The notes under the pieces are model-generated. The model saw only the letters and a program-made list of their open reading frames with translations, searched no databases and had not been told where the DNA came from. DNA of 64,000 bases from positions 15,271-79,270 of the forward strand of contig JBELBZ010000008.1 of assembly GCA_042095055.1 (NCBI GenBank), read 5' to 3'. Source of the DNA: UBA8752 sp042095055. Lineage in GTDB: Bacteria; Bacteroidota; Bacteroidia; Flavobacteriales_D; Sanyastnellaceae. Of this stretch, positions 25,748 through 34,544 are shown in pieces. Numbering within the stretch: position 1 is the first letter of the stretch; each line of letters begins with the position of its first letter. The translations under genes were made by a program, and so were the position numbers.

Positions 25748-28564
25748 GTGGACATCGCCTACACCGGAGAATGGACCTGGGCCGCCTCACTGGGCCGCCT
25801 TTTGATCGCTTTGGCCTTTGCCGGAGGCATCGCGTCAACCATCGGCTACACCAAAGCCGTTCGCCACAGCGACGGCCATTGGCTCAAGCTCGGTCGCTGG
25901 GGCTTCAGAACCCAAGCCGCTGGACTCTTTGCTGCCAGCGCATTGATGCTCTTCCTGATTTTCTGCCACAGGTATGAATTTGAATACATCTGGAAGCACC
26001 TCAACGATGCCATGTCACCAGGGCTTGTACTGGCCAGTTTCTGGGGCGGTCAAGAAGGTGGGTTTCTGCTCTGGATGTTTTGGATGCTGGTGTTGGCCCT
26101 GGTTTTTTTGAGGCGCCAACCGGGCAAACTCGAGGCCCCTGTCATGGCCATCCACGCGGGCGTGCTCACGGGCTTGAGCTCCATGCTCCTCGGGCTTTGG
26201 TTTGGTGATTTTCAATTCGGGCTCGATCCGTTTCTGTTGCTGCGTGAAGCACCACAAAACCACGGGTTGCCCTGGACATTGAATCCAGACTACCTCAGCC
26301 TCATTCCGCAATTCGCCGATGGGCAAGGCCTCAATCCACTGCTTCAGAACTACTGGATGGTGATTCACCCTCCCACGCTGTTTCTGGGTTTCGCCAGTAC
26401 ATTGATGCCCTTTGCGTTGGCCGTTTCTGGACTGTGGACCCAGGACCACCGCTACTGGATGGGAAAAGCCATTCCTTGGGCGTTTTTTGGTGTTGCCATC
26501 CTCGGAGCAGGAATCTTAATGGGAGGTGCGTGGGCCTACGAAGCGCTGAGCTTCGGTGGCTTCTGGGCTTGGGACCCGGTCGAAAACAGTTCGCTGGTCC
26601 CGTGGCTCGTTCTCGTTGCAGGTGCGCACTTGCTGCTGATCAATAAGGCCAAGCCGGGCACCGCTGTGACCGCCACTTATCTGATGATCGCCTTGGGCTT
26701 TTTGCTCGTGGTGTACTCCACCTTCCTGACCAAAAGCGGAATTTTGGGGGACACCTCCGTGCACAGTTTTGTGGACAGCGGCATCCTGCCACAACTTCTT
26801 GGATTCTTGCTGGGATGCTGCGCACTGTTGTGCACGCTGATCTTGCCTCCGGGAAGAGAGCGCCTTGTATTTGGAGCGCTGCAAGCCGTGTTGGCTGTGG
26901 GCATCGCCGTGGCCAATCCAGCCCTGTGCACACTGGGCTTGCTGTTGGTGATGGGCTTGGCTGTCTTGAGGGGCCACCTCAAAAACCTCCCCCGCACCGA
27001 TACCGAAAGCCCCATTTGGACCCGCGAGTTCTGGATGTTCGTCGGCGGCATGCTCATGTTCGCTTCGGCCGTGCACATCAGCTTCCAGACCAGCCTTCCC
27101 GTATTCAACCATTTCTTGGAACCCTTCAGCGGTTGGTTTGACCGGCTGTACCAATCCACAGGGAGTGACCTCGCCCGGAAATTGGCCGCGCACGACCTTG
27201 CTCCTGGAACAGATTTCGACGCCACCTACCACGCCATACAGGTGCCTTTGGCATTTCTGTTCATCAGCATTACGGCCTTTACCCAGTACTTGCGGTACAA
27301 GAGCAACAGCGGTAAAGGCCTCTTTCTCAAATTGTTGAGGAGCCTGTTGTCCGCGGGAGTGGTCACCGCCATTGTCACATGGAACTACGGTTTCGAAGCG
27401 TGGGAAGCACCGCGGGTGGCCTTGCTTTTTGCCTGCCTCTGGTCCGCTGCATCCAATGCAGACTACATCTTCCAAGGTCTGAAAGGCCGATGGGACCATG
27501 CCGGAGCGAGCATTGCCCACATCGGATTTGCCCTTGTGATTTTTGGTTCAGTCCTGTCCAATGCCAAAAAGGACATCATCAGCCAAAACCGGTTCGGTGA
27601 CTTGCAGATGCTCAACGAGTCGCTGTCCAACGAAGAAGATTTGCTGCTCCTGCAGGAAGACACCGTGGCCCTCGGTCCCTACTATGTGTGCTACCAAGAG
27701 CGGCGCAGGGATGGCATCCACGCCAAGTTTGCTGTGGACTATTACGAAACCCTGCCTGCCGCCTACACCGAAGGTCAGGTGGTCTCCAACGAGGGCTTCT
27801 TGTTTCAATGTACCGAAGACCATACCGCCTCGCCCCGTTTCACGGATGACCTCGAAGACCATTGGACCTTTGTCCCCATTCCCAATGAGCGGCAAAAAAA
27901 CCAGTCCAAACCTTGGTCTGCAGGCAAACCTGGTCCTTTTGCCTTCACCTTAGAGCCGAGGATTCAGCTCAATGAGCAAATGGGAAATGCTCCTGAACCC
28001 GACACCAAGCGTTTCTGGAACAGGGACCTGTACACACACATCAAGTGGGGCCGCGTCTCAGAACCCGAAGCCGATGAAAACGGCTGGATGGACGGGCGCA
28101 AACACGACCTGATGCGCCGAGACAGTTTGGTCATCGGACGCTCGATGCTGGCATTGGATTCCATCTCTGCCGTCACCCTCGAAGAAAAGCCTGGGTATGG
28201 CCTCCTCGACAAAGACCTCGCGGTTGCCGCCCACTTCCGACTGACTGGAGGCGGTGAGGACACCACTTTCGCAGCACTGTACATCGTCCGAGACAGTTTG
28301 GTCATTCCCGACATGGTCACCCTCGACAGCCGAGGCGTGAAGCTCCGAATCGATGGCTTCCGACCTGCCGAAGCCACGTTTGAAACCGTCGTCTGGGAGA
28401 ACCTCTCCATCCGGAGGGACTTCATTGTGATGCAAGCCACCGTATTCCCACAAATCAACCTGTTGTGGCTGGGTTGCTTGATCATGACTGGTGGGGCCCT
28501 CATGGCGGTCCGACAGCGGCGCAAAAAGCAGCGCCCAAAACCAGCCCAGAGCCAGTCCGCATGA
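25748..28564 (+). CDS. ccmF: cytochrome c heme lyase subunit CcmF, long Bacteroidota form
   Basis: A 938-residue polytopic protein. The WWD tryptophan-rich motif is in FGGFWAWDPVENSSLVPW (about 270-287), with the CcmF signature MVIHPPTLFLGFAS (about 206-219) and conserved FLTKSGILGDTSVHSF. The first about 620 residues contain some 14 helices. A soluble segment of about 290 residues follows and the last helix is INLLWLGCLIMTGGALMAVR. E. coli CcmF is about 650 residues, so the soluble part is large; long forms are usual in Bacteroidota and may replace CcmH/CcmG contacts. The start is GTG. The stop overlaps the next gene (ATGA). CcmF ligates heme to apocytochrome c cysteines. Confidence 0.93.
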   Translation: MDIAYTGEWTWAASLGRLLIALAFAGGIASTIGYTKAVRHSDGHWLKLGRWGFRTQAAGLFAASALMLFLIFCHRYEFEYIWKHLNDAMSPGLVLASFWGGQEGGFLLWMFWMLVLALVFLRRQPGKLEAPVMAIHAGVLTGLSSMLLGLWFGDFQFGLDPFLLLREAPQNHGLPWTLNPDYLSLIPQFADGQGLNPLLQNYWMVIHPPTLFLGFASTLMPFALAVSGLWTQDHRYWMGKAIPWAFFGVAILGAGILMGGAWAYEALSFGGFWAWDPVENSSLVPWLVLVAGAHLLLINKAKPGTAVTATYLMIALGFLLVVYSTFLTKSGILGDTSVHSFVDSGILPQLLGFLLGCCALLCTLILPPGRERLVFGALQAVLAVGIAVANPALCTLGLLLVMGLAVLRGHLKNLPRTDTESPIWTREFWMFVGGMLMFASAVHISFQTSLPVFNHFLEPFSGWFDRLYQSTGSDLARKLAAHDLAPGTDFDATYHAIQVPLAFLFISITAFTQYLRYKSNSGKGLFLKLLRSLLSAGVVTAIVTWNYGFEAWEAPRVALLFACLWSAASNADYIFQGLKGRWDHAGASIAHIGFALVIFGSVLSNAKKDIISQNRFGDLQMLNESLSNEEDLLLLQEDTVALGPYYVCYQERRRDGIHAKFAVDYYETLPAAYTEGQVVSNEGFLFQCTEDHTASPRFTDDLEDHWTFVPIPNERQKNQSKPWSAGKPGPFAFTLEPRIQLNEQMGNAPEPDTKRFWNRDLYTHIKWGRVSEPEADENGWMDGRKHDLMRRDSLVIGRSMLALDSISAVTLEEKPGYGLLDKDLAVAAHFRLTGGGEDTTFAALYIVRDSLVIPDMVTLDSRGVKLRIDGFRPAEATFETVVWENLSIRRDFIVMQATVFPQINLLWLGCLIMTGGALMAVRQRRKKQRPKPAQSQSA

Positions 28565-29352
28565 TCCACCGGGCGCACGTCATAGGACAGGGGCGCTTGG
28601 GCCAGCATTGGGCCGACCGGCTCGAGGGCATCGGCATCGAAACCATACGGTGGAGCCGAACGCCATCAGAGCACGTTCGGGACATGGGACATTGGAAGGC
28701 GACTGAAGCCTCTGACGCCGTCTTCATCGCCGTTCCAGATGGCGCCATTGCAGAAGTGGCAGAACGCGCAGCCCAGGGGCTCCAACCCGGTACATTGCTG
28801 GCCCACCACGCTGGAGCCGTGACTTTGGATGCCTTGCCCGTCCCGCCCCAAGACCGCGCGGTCATGTGGCCGCCCATGACCTTTATCAAGGGACAAACTC
28901 CAGCATGGGAGTCCATGCCCCTCGCCGTCGAGTCGGAAAACCCAAATTGGCTCACCTGGGCCAAGAACATGAGTCCCCAAGCATTCGCGCTTACGGCAAC
29001 ATCACGGCGCGCCTTGCACCTTGGTGCAGTGCTTGCAGGCAACCTGTCCGCGGCATGGATTGGCACCGTTGAAGCCTACCTTGAGACCCATGACCTCAAC
29101 CTGAACATGCTCGCTCCACTTGTAGAAGAAAGTGTAGCCAACGCCCTCAAGGGCAAGGCATTGAGCACTGTTTCAGGTCCTGCCGCACGCAACGACAGGG
29201 ACACCCTGGCGCAGCAAACCGCAGCGCTTTCAGGAGGCACGGCACAGCAGGCTGAACTTGCCGCATTGCACCGCATCCTGACCAACCGCATCTTAGACCA
29301 CCATGGACACGACCTCCTCCCGCCCCTTCAAACAGGGCCTTCAACAGATTGA
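28561..29352 (+). CDS. DUF2520/Rossmann-fold protein (ProC-like)
   Basis: A 263-residue protein. The N-terminal dinucleotide-binding fold is HVIGQGRLGQHWADRL (GxGxxG variant GQGRLG), then AVFIAVPDGAIAEVA and LAHHAGAVTLDALP. The C-terminal helical domain with RRALHLGAVLAGNLSAAW is DUF2520. The family resembles pyrroline-5-carboxylate reductase and 6-phosphogluconate dehydrogenase, but its substrate is unknown. It overlaps ccmF by 4 bp and its 3' end overlaps the KdsC-like gene by 50 bp, a conserved neighbour order in flavobacteria. Confidence 0.87.
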   Translation: MIHRAHVIGQGRLGQHWADRLEGIGIETIRWSRTPSEHVRDMGHWKATEASDAVFIAVPDGAIAEVAERAAQGLQPGTLLAHHAGAVTLDALPVPPQDRAVMWPPMTFIKGQTPAWESMPLAVESENPNWLTWAKNMSPQAFALTATSRRALHLGAVLAGNLSAAWIGTVEAYLETHDLNLNMLAPLVEESVANALKGKALSTVSGPAARNDRDTLAQQTAALSGGTAQQAELAALHRILTNRILDHHGHDLLPPLQTGPSTD

Positions 29353-29839
29353 AGCCTTTGTCTTTGACAACGACGGAGTCTTTACAAACGGCACCGTATT
29401 TCTGATGCCCGGTGGCGAGCAAGTCAGGACCGCAAGCACCCGAGACGGTTATGCTGTGCAACATGCTGCCAAATGCGGAGTCCGGCTCGCCATGATTTCA
29501 GGAGGGCGCAGCGCAGAAGTGGTCCGCCGGATGAACAGCCTGGGTGTCACAGAAGTCATCATGGGTGCTGCCGAAAAACTCGGATCCTTTGAATCGCTGT
29601 GCGCGCGCTGGAATCTAAAAGCAGAACAGGTCTGTTACATGGGCGATGACATTCCGGACATTCCCGTGCTCAAAGCTGCCGGTATGGCTTGCTGTCCCCA
29701 CGACGCGGTTCCAGAAGTTCGCGCTGTCTCAGATTATGTCAGTCCATTGCCTGGAGGCGCTGGTTGCGTGCGGGATATACTCGAACAAGCCATGAAAGTG
29801 AAAGGACTGTGGATGAATGACCTCGCACACGCGTGGTGA
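29303..29839 (+). CDS. kdsC: KdsC-like HAD phosphatase (KDO-8-phosphate phosphatase)
   Basis: A 178-residue C0-type HAD phosphatase. The nucleophile motif is FVFDNDGVFTNG (DxDGVxT), motif II in AMISGGRSAEVV, and the acidic motif CYMGDDIPDIPVL with the following CCPHDAVPEVR. Members remove phosphate from 3-deoxy-D-manno-octulosonate 8-phosphate to give KDO for lipopolysaccharide. Family members also act on neuraminate-9-phosphate-like compounds, so the substrate is probable but not certain. Its start lies inside the 3' end of the DUF2520 gene (50-bp overlap), an uncommonly long overlap. Confidence 0.87.
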   Translation: MDTTSSRPFKQGLQQIEAFVFDNDGVFTNGTVFLMPGGEQVRTASTRDGYAVQHAAKCGVRLAMISGGRSAEVVRRMNSLGVTEVIMGAAEKLGSFESLCARWNLKAEQVCYMGDDIPDIPVLKAAGMACCPHDAVPEVRAVSDYVSPLPGGAGCVRDILEQAMKVKGLWMNDLAHAW

Positions 29840-29844
29840 ACCCG

Positions 29845-29852
29845 TAAGTTTG
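29845..29852 (+). promoter_or_regulatory. -7 promoter box TAAGTTTG for yidC
   Basis: An exact TAnnTTTG match. It ends 7 nt before the ATG at 29860 and overlaps nothing coding apart from the gap after the KdsC-like gene. Confidence 0.65.
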
Positions 29853-29859
29853 CCGCCCA

Positions 29860-31662
29860 ATGGACCGCAACACCATCACTGGTTTCCTGCTGATTTTCGC
29901 GATGGTCATCGTGTATCAGCTGTATTTCGTGCCTGTTCCCGAAGTATCGGAGAGCGCCAACACCACCACTGCCCCTGCACCAGAGCAGCCTGAGGAAGTC
30001 ATCGACTTGCCCGGTTCAGAGGACATCAATGCCGCAGACAGCACCTATGTGTCCCAAACGGTGCTGCTGTCATCCGACGAACTCGACGTCGAGATTTCCA
30101 CCGACGGCGCCAACCTCGTCAAGGCCAAACTCAAGGACGGTTACTTGGATTTTTGGAACAAAGAGCCCATTCAACTTTGGACTGAAGACGGATCGGACAT
30201 CAACTGGGTGGCTCGGGGCGAAGGGTCCTACAACCAGCGTTTTGACGTTGTAGAATCCTCCAGCGAAAAAGTCGTGCTTGCCGCCCGCGGTGACGGTCCG
30301 CTGCGTGAACTCACCTACACCATTAAAGGCTACCTGCTCGATGTTCAAGCGCGGTTCGAAGACGCCCGCGGTGAAGTGGGATTCCAATGGCAAGCCGATG
30401 GCCGGCACAATGAAAAAGGCCTGGAGTGGGAACGCCAGCGCAGCAGCATCTACTACCGCGAACAAGGCCGCGGTCGCGACTACCTCTACGAAGGCCGCGA
30501 CGATGAAACAGAAATTGAGGACCCCGTTGAATGGGTGGCCTTCAAGCAAAATTATTTCTCTGCCATCGTAGGCACGGACGCCGGCTTCAACTCTGGAAAA
30601 CTCAGGAGTCTGCCTCCGGTCAACGAAGAAGACACCACGATCAACATGCGTTTCGGCATGGATGTGACCCTGCCGACTGCGGACATCGACGGCAGGGAAA
30701 TCGCTGCCGTCCAGTTCTATTTCGGTCCCAATGATGTCAATGCACTGGGCACCACGGGCTGGGGTGAAATCGGACGCGTCATCGACTTCGGATGGTGGAT
30801 TTTCGGTTGGATCAACCGCAACGTCATTTTCCCGATATACGCCCTCTTGGCGAAGTACATCGGTTCTGCAGGCCTCATCGTCCTCATCATGACGCTGCTC
30901 ATCAAGTCTGCACTGTTCCCCATCACCTGGAAGAACTATGTGAGTTCGGCCAAGATGAGGCTCTTGAAGCCCGATCTAGAAGTCATCAACGAGAAGTATC
31001 CCGACCAGGAAGATGCCATGCAACGGCAGCAGGATACGATGAAACTGTACCGAGACAGTGGCGTCAATCCGCTCGCAGGATGCATCCCGCAGCTCATTCA
31101 AGCTCCCCTGCTGTATGCCATGTTCCGGTTCTTCCCGGCCAACATTGAGCTCAGGGGCAAGTCCTTTTTGTGGGCCGACGACCTCGCGGCTTATGACAGC
31201 ATCCTCAATCTGCCTTTTGAGATTCCATTCTATGGGGCGCATGTCTCGGGCTTCACCCTGCTGATGGCGGGGTCGATGTTTATCTATGCCAACCAGAACA
31301 TGGCCCAACAGGCCGCTCCCACCCAACCGGGAATGCCGGACATGAGGATCATGATGCGCATCATGCCCCTGTTCATGTTGTTCTTCTTCAACCGCTACGC
31401 CAGCGGTTTGAGCCTCTACTACTTCATGGCCAACGTCGTGACGATCGGTCAGGTCACCGCCGTCAAGAAGTTCTTCATCAACGAAGACAAAATCCGCGAG
31501 AAGATCAAAGCCAAGCAGTCTGCCCCCAAAGCAGAGAAAAAGAAGAGCGGTTTTGCAGAGCGTCTGGAGACCATGCAAAAGGAGCAGCAGAAGCGCGCCG
31601 AAGAAATGAAAAAACAGCGCGACCAATCTCGCAAGTCGCGCAACCAGAAGCGCAAGAAGTGA
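29860..31662 (+). CDS. yidC: membrane protein insertase YidC
   Basis: A 600-residue YidC/Oxa1 family insertase, which helps inner-membrane proteins insert, alone or with SecYEG. TM1 is TGFLLIFAMVIVYQLYFVPV (about 7-26); residues 60-310 form the periplasmic beta-sandwich; the conserved core starts about 340 (YIGSAGLIVLIMTLLIKSAL) and includes NPLAGCIPQLIQAPLLYAMF, FTLLMAGSMFIYANQN and SLYYFMANVVTIGQV. The C-tail from about 545 is very basic (KKKSGFAERLETMQKEQQKR, then RKSRNQKRKK), suited to contacting the ribosome. A canonical promoter lies directly upstream. The stop overlaps the next gene's GTG (GTGA). Confidence 0.96.
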   Translation: MDRNTITGFLLIFAMVIVYQLYFVPVPEVSESANTTTAPAPEQPEEVIDLPGSEDINAADSTYVSQTVLLSSDELDVEISTDGANLVKAKLKDGYLDFWNKEPIQLWTEDGSDINWVARGEGSYNQRFDVVESSSEKVVLAARGDGPLRELTYTIKGYLLDVQARFEDARGEVGFQWQADGRHNEKGLEWERQRSSIYYREQGRGRDYLYEGRDDETEIEDPVEWVAFKQNYFSAIVGTDAGFNSGKLRSLPPVNEEDTTINMRFGMDVTLPTADIDGREIAAVQFYFGPNDVNALGTTGWGEIGRVIDFGWWIFGWINRNVIFPIYALLAKYIGSAGLIVLIMTLLIKSALFPITWKNYVSSAKMRLLKPDLEVINEKYPDQEDAMQRQQDTMKLYRDSGVNPLAGCIPQLIQAPLLYAMFRFFPANIELRGKSFLWADDLAAYDSILNLPFEIPFYGAHVSGFTLLMAGSMFIYANQNMAQQAAPTQPGMPDMRIMMRIMPLFMLFFFNRYASGLSLYYFMANVVTIGQVTAVKKFFINEDKIREKIKAKQSAPKAEKKKSGFAERLETMQKEQQKRAEEMKKQRDQSRKSRNQKRKK

Positions 31663-32150
31663 ACCCGCGCGGCTTTTCAACCCCGTTGAATTTCCCCCTA
31701 CAAATGTGGGGGCTCGCCCTGATGGTGGCCTTGAGCAGTGGATGCCATGGCCCCAAAAAATACCTCTCCGTCAAGGAAGGGCCCCTGCTGAGCTATTCCA
31801 GGTCCATGTGTTTCGGGCCCTGTCCCGCATTCACACTCACCGTGGAGTCCGATGGCGAAGCCCGATACCATGGCAGGGCCAACGTCAACGTCATGGGAAT
31901 GCACCGGGCGCTTTGGCCCACATCACATTTGACCACGCTCGCTGAAATTGCAGCGGATCTGCGCTTGGACCAAAAAACAGGCGTTTATGACAACCCTCTG
32001 GTCATGGACTTGCCGGCCAAGCAGCTGACTTTTGGTGGGCATCAGGTGATGGACCGGATGAACGGCCCGGACCTCGAACGCCTGTATACTGCACTGGACA
32101 GCCTGATTCAAGCCACAGCATGGGCTCCTGAGCCCAAACCTGAACCGTAA
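31659..32150 (+). CDS. DUF6438-like lipoprotein
   Basis: A 163-residue protein with a lipoprotein signal (MWGLALMVALSSGC, lipobox LSSGC). The body begins LSYSRSMCFGPCPAFTLTVE, the start of DUF6438 (S-x-CFGxCPxYxLxI pattern), with the continuation DGEARYHGRANV and MGMHRALW. The family is found mainly in Bacteroidota and is of unknown function. The GTG at 31659 overlaps the yidC stop; an ATG at 31704 would also give a short signal peptide, but without a basic N-region. Two Cys in CFGPC are conserved in the family and may be disulfide-bonded. Confidence 0.75.
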   Translation: MNPRGFSTPLNFPLQMWGLALMVALSSGCHGPKKYLSVKEGPLLSYSRSMCFGPCPAFTLTVESDGEARYHGRANVNVMGMHRALWPTSHLTTLAEIAADLRLDQKTGVYDNPLVMDLPAKQLTFGGHQVMDRMNGPDLERLYTALDSLIQATAWAPEPKPEP

Positions 32151-32176
32151 GTACGCCACCGAAACATTTCGCCTCC

Positions 32177-32184
32177 TATTTTCG
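32177..32184 (+). promoter_or_regulatory. -7 promoter box TATTTTCG upstream of the S46 peptidase
   Basis: Seven of eight match TAnnTTTG. Here a normal leader of 27 nt (to ATG 32212) or 48 nt (to ATG 32233) would follow, unlike most other genes in the window. Confidence 0.45.
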
Positions 32185-32232
32185 CGCCGCACCGGTCCGA
32201 AATGTGGACGCATGCAAACGACGAACAACATC

Positions 32233-34458
32233 ATGAAGCAACGCATCTTTCTGCTGCTCTTCGCAGCCTTCCAACTCGCCGCTACGACGGCACGTGCCGA
32301 CGAAGGCATGTGGCTCCTTCACATGCTCCAGCGCATCAATGAAGCAGAAATGCAGCAAATGGGATTGAACCTCTCCGCAGAGGACATCTATTCCCTCAAC
32401 CAAGCCTGTCTCAAAGACGCTGTCATCACCCTCAATGGAGGCAGCTGCACTGCAGAGATCATTTCCGACCAAGGCCTTGTGCTCACCAACCACCACTGTG
32501 CATATGGTGCCATCCAAGGCTTCAGCACGGTAGAGGACGACATCCTGACCAATGGTTTTTGGGCCATGTCACTCGACGAGGAAAAGCCCATTCCAGACTT
32601 CAGCGTGACCTTTTTGCAGCGCATCGAAGATGTGACCGAACGCGTGCTTGCCGACGTCACCTCCGACATGGAGGACAGCGACCGCGAGGCCGCCATCCAA
32701 GCTGTGATTGCCCAAATCGAAGAGGAAGAAAAGGGCATCAGTCCCGATTTCCGCCCTCAAATCAAGAGCTTCTACCACGGCAACGAGTTCTACCTGTTTG
32801 TCTACCGCGACTATACCGACATCCGCTTGGTGGGCAATCCCCCAGAGAGCATCGGAAAGTTTGGTGGCGACACCGACAACTGGATGTGGCCGCGCCACAC
32901 CGGAGACTTTTCTCTGCTGCGCATCTATTCTGATGCCGATGGTAATCCCGCTGACTTCAGCGAAGACAACAAGCCATACACCCCCAAGCGCCACCTCAAA
33001 GTCAGCCTTGAAGGCGTAGAAAATGGAGACTTCACCATGATCATGGGCTATCCCGGCAGCACCGACCGCTTCCTGAGCAGCCATGGTGTCCAACAGGCCC
33101 TCGACCTCTACAACCCCAGTGTGGTCGAAGTGCGTGACCTGAAGCTGAAGACCATGAAGTCCCACATGGACGCCGACCCTGCGGTCCGCATTCAGTATGC
33201 CGCGAAGTATGCCCAAACCGCCAACTACTGGAAGTATTACATCGGACAATCCAAAGGATTGAAAGCCTTGGACGTCTATGGCAAGAAGAAAGCCCTTGAA
33301 GACGGGTTCTCGGCTTGGATGGGCAGCTCAGCAGACCGCAAAAAAGAGTATGGCGCTGCACTTGGCATGCTCAAGACCTATTATGAAAACACCAACGCTA
33401 CTGTAAAAGGACAGGTGTATTCTTTGGAAGCAGGCCTCATCGGCTGCGACCTCATGCTGTTCGCTTTCCGCGTGGGCATGGGCGCTCAAGGACTCTTTAG
33501 TGAAGACGCAGACCGCGCAGCTGCTGCCGCAGCCAGCCTGCGTGGCCGCGCAGAAGGTTTTTTCAAGGACTACGACCAAGAGACCGACCGCGACCTCTTT
33601 GTGCAGCTCATGACGAAGTACATGCAGGACATCGCTCCAGACCAGCAGCCTGCTTACTTCGAGACGGTCCGTTCGAAGTACAAGGGAGATTTCGCGCGCT
33701 ACGCCGACAAGATGTACCCCAAGAGCTTCCTCACCGACCCTGAGCGTTTCGAAGCATTTGTAGCCGATCCCGACCAAAAGGCCCTTGACAAGGACCTCGC
33801 TGTGGCCGCTGCCATGAGCCTGATCGACACCTACCGCGGCTATTTTGCTTCACCCGAGCAAGGCAAATTCGACAAGGGCTATCGCTTGCTCACTGCTGGA
33901 TTGCGCGCCATGAACCCCGACAAGAAGTGGTATCCAGACGCCAACTCCACCATGCGATTGAGCTACGGAACTGTGGGCGACTACGATCCAGCAGATGCGG
34001 TCCATTATGACTTTGTGACCACCTCTGACGGCATCCTCCAAAAGAAGGACAACTCCAACCCCGAGTTCGTCGTGGATGGCACCTTGGAAACCCTGTTGCG
34101 CAAACGTGACTTTGGACGCTATGCTGACGACGAGGGCGACCTGGTCCTGTGCTTCATTTCCAACAACGACATCACGGGAGGAAATTCAGGCAGCCCTGTA
34201 TTGAATGGCAACGGTGACCTCATCGGCCTCGCCTTTGATGGCAACTGGGAAGCCATGAGTGGTGACATTGCCTTTGAGCCTGAACTCCAGCGCACCATCA
34301 GTGTGGACATCCGCTATGTCATGTGGGTGATCGACAAGATGGCCGGAGCCCAAAACCTCATCGACGAAATCGACTTCGTCACGGCCTCCAAAGAGGCTGC
34401 GAAAGAACTGCCCAAAGACATGGCCCAGCCTGTCGAAGACATGGAAGGCGGCCGCTAA
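32233..34458 (+). CDS. S46 family dipeptidyl-peptidase, DPP7-type
   Basis: A 741-residue S46 peptidase of the DPP7/DPP11 family, which releases dipeptides from extracellular peptides. A signal peptide (KQRIFLLLFAAFQLAATTARA) precedes the mature DEGMWLLHMLQRINEAEM. The His region is VLTNHHCAYG (about residues 83-92), the Ser is in GGNSGSPVLNG (Ser652). The residue 18 positions after Ser652 is Gly in LAFDGNWEAMSG; in characterised enzymes Gly there marks DPP7 (hydrophobic or broad P1) and Arg marks DPP11 (acidic P1), so I infer DPP7 specificity. Two starts are possible (32212, 32233); 32233 gives the classical signal peptide. It ends before a strong terminator. Confidence 0.93.
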   Translation: MKQRIFLLLFAAFQLAATTARADEGMWLLHMLQRINEAEMQQMGLNLSAEDIYSLNQACLKDAVITLNGGSCTAEIISDQGLVLTNHHCAYGAIQGFSTVEDDILTNGFWAMSLDEEKPIPDFSVTFLQRIEDVTERVLADVTSDMEDSDREAAIQAVIAQIEEEEKGISPDFRPQIKSFYHGNEFYLFVYRDYTDIRLVGNPPESIGKFGGDTDNWMWPRHTGDFSLLRIYSDADGNPADFSEDNKPYTPKRHLKVSLEGVENGDFTMIMGYPGSTDRFLSSHGVQQALDLYNPSVVEVRDLKLKTMKSHMDADPAVRIQYAAKYAQTANYWKYYIGQSKGLKALDVYGKKKALEDGFSAWMGSSADRKKEYGAALGMLKTYYENTNATVKGQVYSLEAGLIGCDLMLFAFRVGMGAQGLFSEDADRAAAAAASLRGRAEGFFKDYDQETDRDLFVQLMTKYMQDIAPDQQPAYFETVRSKYKGDFARYADKMYPKSFLTDPERFEAFVADPDQKALDKDLAVAAAMSLIDTYRGYFASPEQGKFDKGYRLLTAGLRAMNPDKKWYPDANSTMRLSYGTVGDYDPADAVHYDFVTTSDGILQKKDNSNPEFVVDGTLETLLRKRDFGRYADDEGDLVLCFISNNDITGGNSGSPVLNGNGDLIGLAFDGNWEAMSGDIAFEPELQRTISVDIRYVMWVIDKMAGAQNLIDEIDFVTASKEAAKELPKDMAQPVEDMEGGR

Positions 34459-34480
34459 TCGCTCCGTCAACGCCTTTGGA

Positions 34481-34513
34481 AAGCCCTGCCCTCACCGGCG
34501 GGGCTTTTTATTT
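34481..34513 (+). terminator. intrinsic terminator after the S46 peptidase
   Basis: A 10-bp stem AAGCCCTGCC (34481-34490)/GGCGGGGCTT (34497-34506) with one G-U pair and loop CTCACC, followed by TTTTATTT. It lies 22 bp after the stop and before the convergent ppc gene. Confidence 0.85.
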
Positions 34514-34544
34514 GCCCCTGCGGAGTCGAGCGGTTCAGTGAAGC

